Shown here: in pieces, positions 1 to 10,294 of the stretch
Numbering within the stretch: the first letter of the stretch is position 1
How the letters are laid out: every line of letters starts with the position of its first letter
Assembly (NCBI GenBank): GCA_016785225.1
Contig: JAFBJZ010000943.1
Coordinates: forward strand, 124,001 to 188,000
Reading direction: 5' to 3'
From: Psettodes erumei
Lineage: Eukaryota; Chordata; Actinopteri; Pleuronectiformes; Psettodidae
Length of the DNA: 64,000 bases
Translations under genes and position numbers: made by a program
The notes under the pieces: model-generated
Seen by the model: only the letters and a program-made list of their open reading frames with translations
What the model was told of the DNA's origin: nothing
Database searches by the model: none

Positions 1-1
1 G

Positions 2-430
2 GAGACTGTGTTCGAGACACTCAGCGTGATTGGGGCTGCTGACGACTCCAAGAAGGAGAAGCGCAGGGAGCCAAAGTCCAACCGCGCCACCAGTGTTCTC
101 CATGGGGCCGAACAGCAAGTCAGCACAGCTGTGAGTGAGAAACCCCTGGCACCCAGCAGCAAGCAAGGTGAGAGACAGGCCTACTGCCCTTACTGTTCCA
201 ATGATCAGCATTACCTGGCTCAGTGCGCCAACTTCAGCCAGCTGACCACTGAACAGAAGAGCAGTTGAATAAAGGCAAACAAGAAGTGCTGGCGATGTGG
301 GCGTGCCCACCAGGCCTCTCAGTGTCGCCTTAAGACCACCTGCAAGAAGTGTAAAGGGAGGCATCTGGAGGCTCTCCATGATGTCAACGCCAGGCCACCC
401 TCTGATGAGAGCACCAGTGCAGTCAGTAAG
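2..430 (+). mobile_element. BEL/Pao Gag C-terminal fragment with zinc knuckles
   Basis: A lysine/arginine-rich stretch is followed by cysteine/histidine motifs: CPYCSNDQHYLAQC at about 185-230 and CWRCGRAHQASQC at about 288-330, then CKKCKGRH at about 340-364. These are nucleic-acid-binding knuckles of the Gag end. A TGA at 266-268 interrupts the frame between the first and second motif. The true start lies left of the window. Confidence 0.8.
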
Positions 431-509
431 CCAAGTGATGTGTTCTACCTTGATCGACGGTCAGGTGGCAGTCTAGTGATGCCGAAGATGAGCAATGTAA
501 TCCTGCGCA

Positions 510-1997
510 ATGGAAAGTATGGAGGCATGCGCCATATTGGACAATGGCTCTGCGCGCACGATTCTACTCGCTACAGCTGCACAAACACTGAAGCTGCACG
601 GCACACCAGAAGGCCTTGCCCTGAGAACAGTGCGCGAGGAGGTGAAAGTCATACAGGGTCATTCAGTATCATTCTCCATATCCCCTGTCTGCCAGCCGAA
701 CAAGGTATTCCAGATACGTGGAGCCCTCACAGCAGAGCCATTAGGCCTAGCAGAGCATTCTTACCCTGTGAAGGCGCTGCAGCAGAAGTACAAACACCTC
801 AAAGGGCTGCCTCTCAGAGACCTCAACCGTGTCCACCCGGACATCCTGATTGGTTCAGACTACCCAGAGCTGATCACACCCATTGAGCTGGTGCGACTAG
901 GTCCCCCTGGTGGACCAGCTGCAGTGAAGACCGAGCTTGGATGGACACTGCAGGGGCCAACCAGGTTAGTGCAGCAGCAGCTCCAGTCAAGCCAGTGTTT
1001 GCATGTGTCCACCTTTTCACCCTCCGCTGAGCTGTTCCAGCATGTTGAAAGGCTTTGTCAATTAGATGTACTACTGTACCAGAGCGAGAAGCTTGTGAAT
1101 CGGTCACGCCAGGATAAGGAGGCCATTGCCCTACTGGAGCAAAACTCCAGTAGGGCAATGGCTGTGCGAGTGGATGTGGAGGAGACACAGCGGTATGCCA
1201 CACCATTGCTGAGAGTCAAGAATATGCCCAAGCTGCAAGCTCAAAAGGAGGCAGTACTCCCCCTGCTGCGCAACACTGGGCGCCGCTTGGCAAAGGACCC
1301 AGAGCAGGCAACTGCCTATCGTGAGGAGATAGAGAAGCTGGAACAAGCAGGGTACATTCCAAAAGTCAAGGAGGAAGAGCTGAGCAGTGATGGTGAGTCC
1401 TGGTTCATCCCTCATCATATGGTAGCTCACAATGGGAAGAACCGCATCATGTTCAATTTCTCCTTTACCCATGATGGAGCCAATCTGAATGACCTGCTAC
1501 TCCCTGGCCCAACTTTGACTTCTAGCCTGCTTGGTGTGCTCCTGAGATTCCATGAACATTCCATCGCTATCAGTAGCGATATAAAGGGAATGTTCCACCA
1601 GGTGAGGTTGCTGCCCCAAGACGAAGCACTGCTTCAGTTCCTGTGGAGGGACTTGCAGAAAGACACCCCCCTCAGCATATATGAGTGGCAGGTTCTTCCA
1701 TTTGGGACTACGTGTAGTCTGTGCTGCGCCACATTTGCATTGCTGAAACATGTGAGCGACCACAGCCAGGCTGAGGAAGACGTCCGTGTAGCTGTGGAAA
1801 GATGTTTCTACATGGACAACTGCCTCCGAAGCGTGCAAACTGTGGACGAGGCAAAGTCACTGGAGGACAAACTGCAGTCCCTCCTGGCAGAAGGAGGATT
1901 TCAGCTGCGCCAGTGGGCAAGCAACACTGAGACCATCAGCCACCTTCCCAAGGAGTTAAGGTCAGATAGCAACGAGTTGTGGCTGAATGCCACTTAG
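510..1997 (+). mobile_element. BEL/Pao Pol fragment: protease and reverse transcriptase
   Basis: This open frame of 495 codons begins in the aspartic protease (ILDNGS near residue 10, the retropepsin D-x-G pattern) and runs into a reverse transcriptase. SSDIKGMFHQVRL (about 1573-1611) is the palm motif with the first catalytic Asp, and FYMDNCL near 1806-1826 sits where the YxDD box is expected, with Asn in place of the second Asp. It stops at an in-frame TAG at 1995-1997, and the same frame continues beyond it. The nominal first Met is internal to the protease, so it is not a real start. Confidence 0.85.
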
Positions 1998-3560
1998 ACT
2001 GATCCTCAGGAGTTAGCATTGGGCCTCTGGTGGTTCTGCCACTCTGACACCCTCGGCTATAAATGTCGTCTGCTGGGTCACGAAGTACCAACGATGAGAA
2101 TCATCTATTGGGTGCTAGCTAGCCTCTACGACCCGCTGGGATTCATCATTCCCTTCACCACAAGGGCCAAAGTCTTAGTCCAGTGCTTGTGGAGTAAAGC
2201 AAGGGACTGGGATGACACAGCGCTGCCCGAAGAGGCCACGCTGATGTGGGCCAAGTGGCAGGACGAATTACAGCAACTGCCTCAGATATCCCTGCCACGC
2301 TGCTATGTGAGCCCTCAGATGGACAGAAAGGCTTGCACCAGAACAGTTCATATCTTCTGTGATGCCTCCGAGCGTGCCTATGGTGCTGTTGCTTACCTAC
2401 GCTCTGAGGGTCAAGATGGATATGTGGAGATGCCATTCCTCACTGCACATTCCAGAGTGGCTCCTAAGAAGCAGCAGTCCATGCCACGCTTGGAACTTTG
2501 TGCAGCACTAACAGGAGCCCAGGTAGCCGTTCTACTCCGAAGGGAACTCACCTTGCCTCTCCATGATGTCAACCTCTGGTCAGACTCCACAACTGTCCTG
2601 CCCTGGATCCAGTCGGAGTCATGCAGATTTAAAGTTTTTGTTGGCACAAGAGTGGCTGAGATTCAAGAACTGACGAGCGAATGCTCCTGGCACTATGTCG
2701 ATTCCAGTAACAACCCTGCAGATGACATCACTCGTGGCAAGACCTTGATGGAAGTAGTGGAGGATGGCAGATGGAAGGATGGCCCATCATTCTTGGTGCA
2801 GTCACCTGAGTCTTGGCCCACAAAGCCTGCAGTGGCTGTCGTAGACGACGAAGCAGAGACACGGAAAACGATGTTCTATAGTCTGGTTACCACTACTGCG
2901 CCTCCAGCCTTCCCTGACTTAGACCAGTTCTCCTCATTCCGAGATCTGGTTCATGTGGTTGCACTTTCTCGTCATGGGGCGGCCGCAGGGCAAAGCAGTC
3001 CAACAGCAGAGGACCATAGGGCAATAGAGCTGGACATCCTCCAACGAGCGCAGCAGGACAGCTTTGGAGAAGAGTACGCCCTCCTATCCACTGGTAAACC
3101 CTTGACATCTACCAGTAGATTGCTCAAACTCGCTCCAGAGTTGGACCAGGATACTGGACTGATAAGAGTTGGAGGACGCCTTCACCGCAGCCAAGAGTTG
3201 GAACCAGACACAGTCCATCCAGTGGTCTTAGATCCAGCACACAAGATCACGAAACTTGTAGTGCATGACGTGAATGAAGACCTAAGGCACCCTGGCACAG
3301 AGCGCCTCTTTGCCGAGCTTAGGGGGAGATTCAGGATATTACATGGCCGCAAGGCCGTTAAACGGCATCAACAATTCTGTCCAGAATGCAAGAGGTGGAG
3401 AGCTCAGCCCAGAATGCCCCTATGGCAGACCTCCCCGAAGCCAGACTGCACTTGTTTAAGCCCCCCCTTTACTCCACAGGAGCTGACTGTTTTTGGCCGT
3501 TCACAATCAAAGTTGGACGGCGCTCAGAGAAAAGGTGGGGAATACTGTTCAAGTGCTTGA
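1998..3560 (+). mobile_element. BEL/Pao Pol fragment: RNase H region and integrase N-terminus
   Basis: This continues the upstream Pol frame after the TAG. A Peptidase_A17/RNase H region is visible: HIFCDASERAYGAVAYL at about 2350-2400 holds the first catalytic Asp, MPRLEL at 2480-2497 the Glu, and LWSDSTTVLPW at 2575-2607 the next Asp. The integrase zinc-binding part follows: HDVNEDLRHPGTERL near 3265-3310 and FCPECKRWRAQ near 3377-3408. After about 3,400 this frame loses all similarity and the integrase resumes in another frame, so a frameshift lies near 3,390-3,410. Confidence 0.85.
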
Positions 3561-3660
3561 CAACAAGGGCAGTCCACATTGATGTTCTGACAAGTCTGGA
3601 CTCTGACGACTTCCTAATGGCTTTACGTCGATTTATCGCCAGAAGGCGGAAGCTTCCTTC
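3386..3660 (+). mobile_element. BEL/Pao integrase fragment in shifted frame
   Basis: After the frame change the integrase reads MADLPEARLHLFKPPL, TGADCFWPF and CLTTRAVHIDVL. These are the strand-transfer core start with its first catalytic Asp and the conserved RAVH motif. The reading ends at ALRRFIARR (about 3,618-3,645); the remaining catalytic residues are missing. Low-complexity non-coding DNA follows at once, so the core was truncated by insertion or deletion. Confidence 0.75.
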
Positions 3661-4077
3661 TGTATTCTGTCTTATTTATTTATTCAGTGTTTATTCAGCG
3701 ATGTTTCTCATAGACTCACTCTGTACAAATTAGGTCTGTGTGTGTGTGTGTGTGGAGGGTAGTCTTAAATCTACAATCTAAAGTCTAAAATCTACAATAA
3801 CTCTACTATTGTGTGCAAATCTACAGACTGTACTATTGTGCAATATTACTTCATTTGTTTTATCCTATTTTTATGCAAATCTATACAACTTCACTATGGT
3901 GCAATATAACTTTATTTGTTTTCTTTTATTTTGTACAGATTTTTATTCCATGTGTATATTCTCTAGGTTTTATACTACAATTGTGTGTTGTGTATTGTGT
4001 ATTGTGTGTATGCTGCTGGACACGGTAATTTCCCTCTGGGATAATTAAAGTTAACTCTACTCTACTCTACTCTACTC
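3656..4077 (+). mobile_element. LINE 3' tail (fish CR1/Rex1-like), nested in the BEL element
   Basis: T-rich DNA with short internal duplications of an 'aaatctata' / 'gtgcaatata' unit (about 3,815-3,915) leads to 'aatttccctctgggataattaaag' at 4,027-4,050. That sequence is the usual 3' end of fish non-LTR elements that finish in a short tandem repeat. A (CTACT)n run follows at about 4,054-4,077. No LINE reading frame remains, so this would be a 5'-truncated insertion. The family name is inferred from the tail style only. Confidence 0.5.
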
Positions 4078-4406
4078 TGTAGGTCAGCACACGTGCAGAG
4101 CTGCTGAGTGTCATCCTGTCCAACCAGTAAAGACTTTTGAGCTTGACTCTGGACTCTAAGAATCTTTGTTCCTGACAGCTTCAACTTTACTTTGTGTAGA
4201 AAAGAACCCAGTGGAAACAGAATCCTGGCAGAATAGACACCACAACTTAAGACACAACTTTACAACAAGCACAACTTTTATCATAACTTGGCTAGGACAC
4301 AATGACCATAACCTCTCAACTGTGTACTCCACAACCTCTACAATAAATACTCTGGACCTGTACATCATCTCGCATTTTAATCAGATGCACCACGGTGGCT
4401 TCTACA
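4078..4406 (+). mobile_element. Possible LTR, 3' end of the BEL element
   Basis: The segment opens with TGTAG and closes with CTACA (4,402-4,406), a 5-bp inverted repeat of the TG..CA type found at LTR ends. It contains an AATAAA at about 4,341, some 60 bases before the end, as in a U5-bearing LTR. Its size of about 330 bp fits. The left end abuts the LINE tail, and the matching 5' LTR lies outside the window, so identity could not be tested. Confidence 0.3.
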
Positions 4407-4409
4407 ACA

Positions 4410-5211
4410 TTTCTAACTAGGAGTAATCAAAACAGCACTGTCAAACTACAGTATGTATTATAGTCAAATTACAGGAGAATAAAGGTTGATTTCAGGACTT
4501 TACTGCAAAGGTAGACACACACCAACACACAAACAGCTTCCTGATTGGTGTCACAGTCCTCAAAAACAGGAAGAAAAAAGGATGATACACTCACGTATTC
4601 CTTTACTCACGTCACACTGAGGAGAATAAAAATCCATTTAGCCTTTTCTTGCAACTTAAAAGCAAGTATTTAAGGTAGTGGAGGTCTAACACTCATCACA
4701 CAGCACATTTAAGCATCTCTAGTAAGATAAATTAAGAGCCATTTTGATAACAGACCTTTTGTTGGAGTATACCCCTTCCAACAGCCAGAGCATTGCTACC
4801 AAAATATAAACAGTGTGCAAATAAAACAAAGGAGGAAAAGTTTAAATAAAGGTAGGTATTCTAGTGTGCAAAATATCAGCTCAGATTTACATTCTACATT
4901 ATCACACTTAAGCAAAATAACAAGGTTCTGTTTTTTAAACCATTCTTGGATTGTCAAATTAAGGAAGTCACCTTTCACTTTTCATTGTAGAGAAGAAATT
5001 GGCAGAAGGAGTAACTGATTAACACATGTCACCAAAATATGATTATGATATGAAAGGAGGCTACAGGGAGTTTTCCTTCTTGACAGTGCTCGAGAAATTG
5101 CTTGTTTTGGCTTCATCTCTTTTAACATATCTGCTACTGACCAGACAGGAACACTCAGTGTCAGATTTTTCCAGGATTATTATCCTTTTTAAGACGTGGC
5201 AGAGGCAATCC
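4410..5211. other. vdac2 downstream region / 3' UTR
   Basis: A+T-rich sequence downstream of the vdac2 stop on the minus strand. The proximal part is presumably 3' UTR. I see no convincing coding exon and no canonical minus-strand AATAAA close to the stop, so the mRNA end is not placed. Confidence 0.4.
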
Positions 5212-7324
5212 TCATGCCTCCAACTCCAGGCCCAGGCCTAGTTTGTGACCACCGGCATTGATATTCTTTCCATCCACAAGTGCTGAGAGGAGGAGTTTCA
5301 TACCTGAAATAAAGATTTCAGTTTTAAAATTCCATTTTAAATATTGAAATCAAGGTCCACAATGTTTGGTGGCATTTTCAGCTGAATATGAAAATAAAGA
5401 TGGTTCATACCAGGCCGTAAAGTTTGAGAGTATCCAATGCCTACCAGACTGGCATTATTCACCTTAGCCTGGAGAAAAAAAACATATTATGTAACTAGAA
5501 AGAAATTATATTAGGATCCAGATTTACATGAAAACACACTCTTCACCTCACACTTAAACTCAAATGTAAAGAACTTTGTTTTAAAATTCCTGTGTTGACT
5601 GCAAACACATCCTTAGCCTATGACCTAATATTACACTGATCACATTTTAGAGATGTCCTGTGGAAGCACAGTAAGATAAAAAGGCACTTACTGATATGGA
5701 GGCACTAGAGTCTAACTGGTATTTGGCAGCGATACCAAAGCAAGTGCCATTACTGCCTGCTGTCCAGGCAAGATTCACTGCAGTCTCCAGTTTGTCGTTC
5801 ACCTTCTGGTAAATGGATCCACCAAACTCTGCACCATCATTTCTGAAAAAAGACAAAAAATGTTCAGTTTTATCTGATGAAGTACCATCTGAGTCATTCT
5901 GCAGTTTAGGTATTCATACTGCTTGGTTCAAATATTTGTTGATTCTAAAACATACACATTGGTGAGGAGCTGGAAGTCCCCGGTCTTGTAGCCAACTGCA
6001 AAGTTGCTCCGGGTCATCTTTGATTTGGCTGAGTCAAAGGTCATCTGGTAGCCAGCCAGCCAGCCCTCGTAGCCAGCTACTGCTGCTCCATGGATAGTGG
6101 GACCAGCGAAGTCTAAATCTACGTCAACACCGACATTAAGGTATTCCCTTTTATAAGCTGTCTTGACCTTGCCACTCTTCTTGCTGTGAAATAAGAAAGC
6201 GAACAGAAAAGGGTGTGAAGTTAGAAGGGTGTTCTTTAAGCAGTAATTAAAGTCATGATTTTCCAGTTAACATGTAAACTGTAGCTTACCCAGTATTTGG
6301 TGAAAATGTAGTGTCAAAAGTAAGTTTCAACCCTTTGGTGATCTAAAGAAGAAAATCATTCCATTAGTCACGCTTGTAGAGTAATGTCTTGATAGTTGGA
6401 TGATCAGTAACATCATAAAAGTTTGATTTACCTGATCCTCAACACAAACTTCTGTTCCAAGTGTGTTTTCCGTGGTCCACTTCTCTGTGAACGTCAGCCC
6501 ATATTCAGCCCACTTGTACTTTGTTTCCAGGGTTCCAGTGACCTTGCTGGTGTCTACGTTGGACGAGCCAGATGTTTTGAATTCCTTAAGTGAATACAAG
6601 AGGAAATTAATTCTACTTGAAAACAAAACAGGTTGGAGAAGTTCATTATCTATCACCTTCAGCTGAGATACACAAGTACTTTGTTAGCCGACTTGTTACA
6701 GCGCATGCCACATAACTGCAATGTCCATGGTTTGAGTCTGGCATGGGAACTTTGTTTCCCTGTTTCCCTCTTTACTGTACGATAAAGGCAGAAATGCCAA
6801 AAAAAAAATCTTTGAAAAGAAGAAATACATTTACTCTTATTAAACCCATGATATAAACAAAGCAGAGCAAGATATGAACCGAGTTGAAGATTTTACAGCT
6901 GAAAAATAAACTCAAACTCAAGACTGTTTAATTACCTCACACAGTCTGGTGTTTTGTTACAGCTATAATTTATCTTTCAACATACAGTATGTGCTAATAA
7001 TGTGATATCTATGATAACCCAAACCAGCTGATAAAACCTACACTGCACTACTGTATGATTACAGTAACAGTTAAACTCACCACTCCACTTGAAGACTTTG
7101 TCTTCACATCAAGTTTAACCAGTCCAAAACCTGCAGTGACAGTGACAGAGAGGAACGAAATCTTGGGCTTGGGAATGCACTTCAAACAGCCAGCCTGTCC
7201 TCTAGAGGTCAATAAATACACCCGTATAATGCTGCTTTTTATCTTGCTTCCAGTTACCATATCCCTTATTGAAGATGTCCTTTGCTGATTTTCCGAGGTC
7301 TGCATAAGCTGGAGGAACTGCCAT
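5212..7324 (-). CDS. vdac2: Voltage-dependent anion-selective channel protein 2
   Basis: Mitochondrial outer-membrane beta-barrel porin that passes ATP, ADP and other metabolites; VDAC2 also binds BAK. Eight coding exons join in frame with GT/AG sites: 7324-7258, 7130-7081, 6584-6432, 6342-6290, 6183-5956, 5842-5692, 5468-5411 and 5303-5212, giving 283 aa, the usual vertebrate size. The N-terminal helix reads MAVPPAYADLGKSAKDIF, the GLK nucleotide-binding motif follows ITK, and the end is GGHKLGLGLELEA. VDAC2 rather than VDAC1 or 3 is chosen from FGLVKLDVKTKS, the C-terminus and the neighbour samd8. As in other fish, the longer N-terminal extension of mammalian VDAC2 is absent. The start at 7322-7324 lies just after an acceptor, so the first exon is non-coding. 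Confidence 0.96.
6675..6785 (+). mobile_element. tRNA-derived SINE remnant in a vdac2 intron
   Basis: The stretch 'tagccgacttgttacagcgcatgcc' resembles a pol III A-box region. 'ggtttgagtctggc' at about 6,730 resembles a B box (GGTTCRANTC). The following 'gtttccctgtttccctcttt' resembles a SINE body. The copy is short and diverged, with no clear target duplication. Confidence 0.4.
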
Positions 7325-7888
7325 TATGCCTGTCACAAAAATGAAAATTCAGTGTGTAAATGGTGACAAATGTCTTTAAATGCCCTTGTTGATAATGAAA
7401 AAACAACGCGTGTGTGACAGGTCAGGAAAAATATGCATCTTCAAACTAGTGAAGGCTTTAAAAGGACAGACATTTTTAGGCAAAGTTTAACTACCACAAG
7501 GACTGTAGATAATATTGGGGATGCTAAGGTCATTTCCTCTGAGTATTTGCACGAGATTCACCTCGAGGGAACTGTTTGATAAAGCCATTAAGAAATAAGG
7601 TCATATTGAACTGAAATCAATGCGCATTTTCTATGAATTGGATAAACAGACGGCAGAGGATTTCTTGTTCGCATTTTTTACTATTCACATATGAATGAAC
7701 TTCCATGAATGAACAACAGTCAGAAATATTATCAATACAGTCGGTGTATAAGAGGAAGTTTGAACACAGTGTCCCAGGGGGCGTTTTCTAGCGAACGGGA
7801 CGTTTGACAGCCATCTTTCTGACATTCCCACAAAATACGACATGACCAACTTAATCCATGACAAGTAATTACATGACTTATTACTTAC

Positions 7889-8040
7889 TAGAATTACTGC
7901 TGTTGTCGATGTTGCTGTCAACTTGTAAGACAAAGAAAGCGGCAGAGACAGATGTAGGACGATATGGAGGAGACACAGCAACAAACAACCTCCTGACCTC
8001 GGCGCCGCCAGGACCCGAAATTATGGCTGCTTATTTCGTG
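7889..8040 (-). other. vdac2 5' non-coding exon and promoter region
   Basis: On the minus strand a strong donor GTAAGT begins at 7,888, after a short G+C-richer stretch with 'ggcgccgcc' near 8,000-8,010. Since the coding start at 7,324 follows an acceptor directly, this is the best candidate for the first, non-coding exon. The transcription start is not determined. Confidence 0.4.
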
Positions 8041-8049
8041 CCCGTCTGA

Positions 8050-8925
8050 AATGTGAAATGAATTATCATTTTTGTTACACTCGACCAGTTGTTTTAGTGT
8101 TTTTATGCAGTTTGTCAGCTGCATATGTAATTCATTTAATTTACAGAGGATTTTCATTCCAACCAGGCAACTGGAGGACCACTAAATCACCATGGCAACT
8201 AATGCGCTAATTTAATGTTCACGTACATGTTCGAGGTTTACTTGTCACTTACATTTTACCTTATTATGAAAAAAATGAAGAACGATTTATATCGAATGCA
8301 TACCTTATCAAACAATTATTTTAAAGCACCTCACACCTGCAGTCAGTTACTCAGAACTTAGTCAGAAGTGTCAAAAGTTATTCTGCAGTTACATAAAGTT
8401 ACAATAAATTATAACACCAGAACCAGAAAAAACAATATTTGTCTATTGTATCGTTGATGACGATGATAATCAATGTAGGTATTACTTACCTATGTGTACC
8501 AAAAGAAGAAGAAAAAGAGGAGAAACCTGGCAAACCAGAACCATGCACACATTTTAACGGGTGTATTGTATATTCATTGGAAAATCACATTGCATCGTTG
8601 CTAACAAAATGTTTCATCACACATAAGTTTCAAGTACGTCTTTTCTGGCAACTCATCCTCGCAGGCTTGTTATTAGTTGAAATGCACAGTAATCAATAGC
8701 TTTCAACAACTTTGATTATCTCTCATGAGAGAGGACTAAACACAGTGGCCATCTATAACACGTGAATTTAATGGTTGTTCCGTAAGTGGGGGAAAAATAT
8801 AAGAGACTGGTCTTTGATTTCAGCTCTTTAATGATGGAAATGAAGGAACAAGACATGAAGCAAGTTATGTAGCTTTGCAGGCGCATGTGGACATAACAGC
8901 ATCGCTCTTCCATGAATGGTCAACT
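8050..8925. other. Intergenic, vdac2 upstream
   Basis: A+T-rich DNA between the vdac2 promoter and the orphan exon. I see no reading frame with codon structure or family similarity, and no repeat that I recognise. Confidence 0.4.
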
Positions 8926-9018
8926 TCATTCAGAATAGTCCTGTTCCAAACGGGCTGCAATGACCGGATCAATGACAATGTCTCTTAATACAGTGGCCAA
9001 TGAAATGTAGAGGCCAAT
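8926..9018 (-). CDS. Orphan terminal exon-like frame, 30 codons plus stop
   Basis: On the minus strand an acceptor (TGATTTCAG) is followed by an open frame of 30 codons ending in TGA at 8,928-8,926. The peptide starts IGLYISLATVLRDIVIDP and ends ARLEQDYSE, a composition like real protein. The frame is closed by a TGA just upstream of the acceptor, as expected at an intron edge. I do not recognise the family. It lies between vdac2 and samd8 on their strand. It could be the last exon of an unrecognised gene, an alternative last exon of samd8, or chance. Confidence 0.3.
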   Translation of the reverse strand: MGLYISLATVLRDIVIDPVIAARLEQDYSE

Positions 9019-10294
9019 CTGAAATCAGTCATTACATTTAAATAGCACATTGTGTTCCAAACAAATACGTAGTTAAGAGCAACTGTAAACATATTTATCC
9101 ATGTGCATGTTGCCGTAACTCTGTATATGAAATATAAAAATACCTATCATCAACATTTACAAAATGAAATAAATTAATATAAACAAATGTCTACAAATTT
9201 AAGGGTCGTTTTTTAAGAACTATTACTACAGATTCATGTCAAAGGATTAGTGCCTGGAAACGCTCAAATGGTACTTGGTACATTTGTGTACTTGGTACAG
9301 TGTATGATGATTACAAAAAGCACTATACAACTATCCAGTAGTAAACATGATAGGTTTGGGACAATTTTACACAACCTATTGTGACAATCAAGGTAATTGG
9401 CAAATGGAATTATATTTAAGACAGCTGGGAAAAAATCTTTCATTCCATGTTTTTGGCTGATAAAAGACATTTCTTGAATGTATTTTTTCTAGGTCTTGTA
9501 CAGAAAAAGCAGGCTACATAAACAATAAAAGCAAAGGAGTCACTGCATGTGGCAGTTTATCTTACGTTGAGCCATAGATATCACTGTCAGAATTTAGTAA
9601 CATCAAAATGCAAGAATAATTTCAAGGAATGCAGGGGACTTTCATAACATCAGTTTCTCATCACAAAGAAAAAACACTATACAGAAAAACAGCATTAATG
9701 TAAGGCAGATCTTTACATATTGCTTTGACGGTGGTCCACAGAGTTATGTTTTGATAAATTACAAAGTGTGTGTGTGTCTATGTGTGTGTGTGTGGGGGGT
9801 TAAATACAAAACTTTCAGTCAAGAATCAAAATCCAAAATGATTAGGTATTTAATTCCACAAGAAATGGCTAACTGCTGGGAAGGATGGGGTACACTCCTG
9901 CCTGAGAATTTTTTGATGTGGCTTCCTTTAATCACATGCTGTTAAGTTGGAAGGTACTGAAAAATGCAGTTCATGCTACATAAAATGATATCCCTTTAAA
10001 AGAAAAGTGAGCAACAACCAATGAGATGCACTGTATCTTCACTGTGTTCAGAGTGTCAGTAGTTTGTGGATTTTGTTTAATCCTTCAATAAATGGTGGCA
10101 TGGGAATAAGGTTAGAGTTTAAGCCCCAAAATATAAGAAGGTATGGCTAAGTGTATCCCATCAAGTCTCAGTGCTGACAGGATGACATCAGTCTTTGTTG
10201 ATGAGGATATCACACACCGCCTCAGTTGGCATCTTGACAAATCAAACAGCACAGGTTAAGTTGTGTCTGACAGTGCCGCTGTGGCTCCTGTTCT
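9019..10294 (-). other. samd8 3' UTR and downstream region
   Basis: Follows the samd8 stop on the minus strand. It holds a GT-rich run at about 9,768-9,795 and several minus-strand ATTAAA motifs (for example near 9,850 and 9,927) that could end the mRNA. No coding exon was recognised apart from the orphan frame at its left edge. Confidence 0.4.

Larger units (their letters stand above)
1..3655 (+). mobile_element. BEL/Pao LTR retrotransposon, internal region, degraded
   Basis: This is the internal coding region of a BEL/Pao-type retrotransposon and it enters from beyond the left edge. The order seen is CCHC zinc knuckles of the Gag end (about 190-400), a DUF1758-type aspartic protease with the ILDNGS motif, reverse transcriptase, RNase H/Peptidase_A17 region, and an integrase fragment with its HHCC-type zinc-binding end. 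Protease before RT before RNase H before integrase is the family order. The copy is dead: in-frame stops lie at 266-268 and 1995-1997, the frame changes near 3,390, and integrase stops at about 3,655 before its catalytic core is complete. It plays no part in the neighbouring host genes. Confidence 0.9.
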
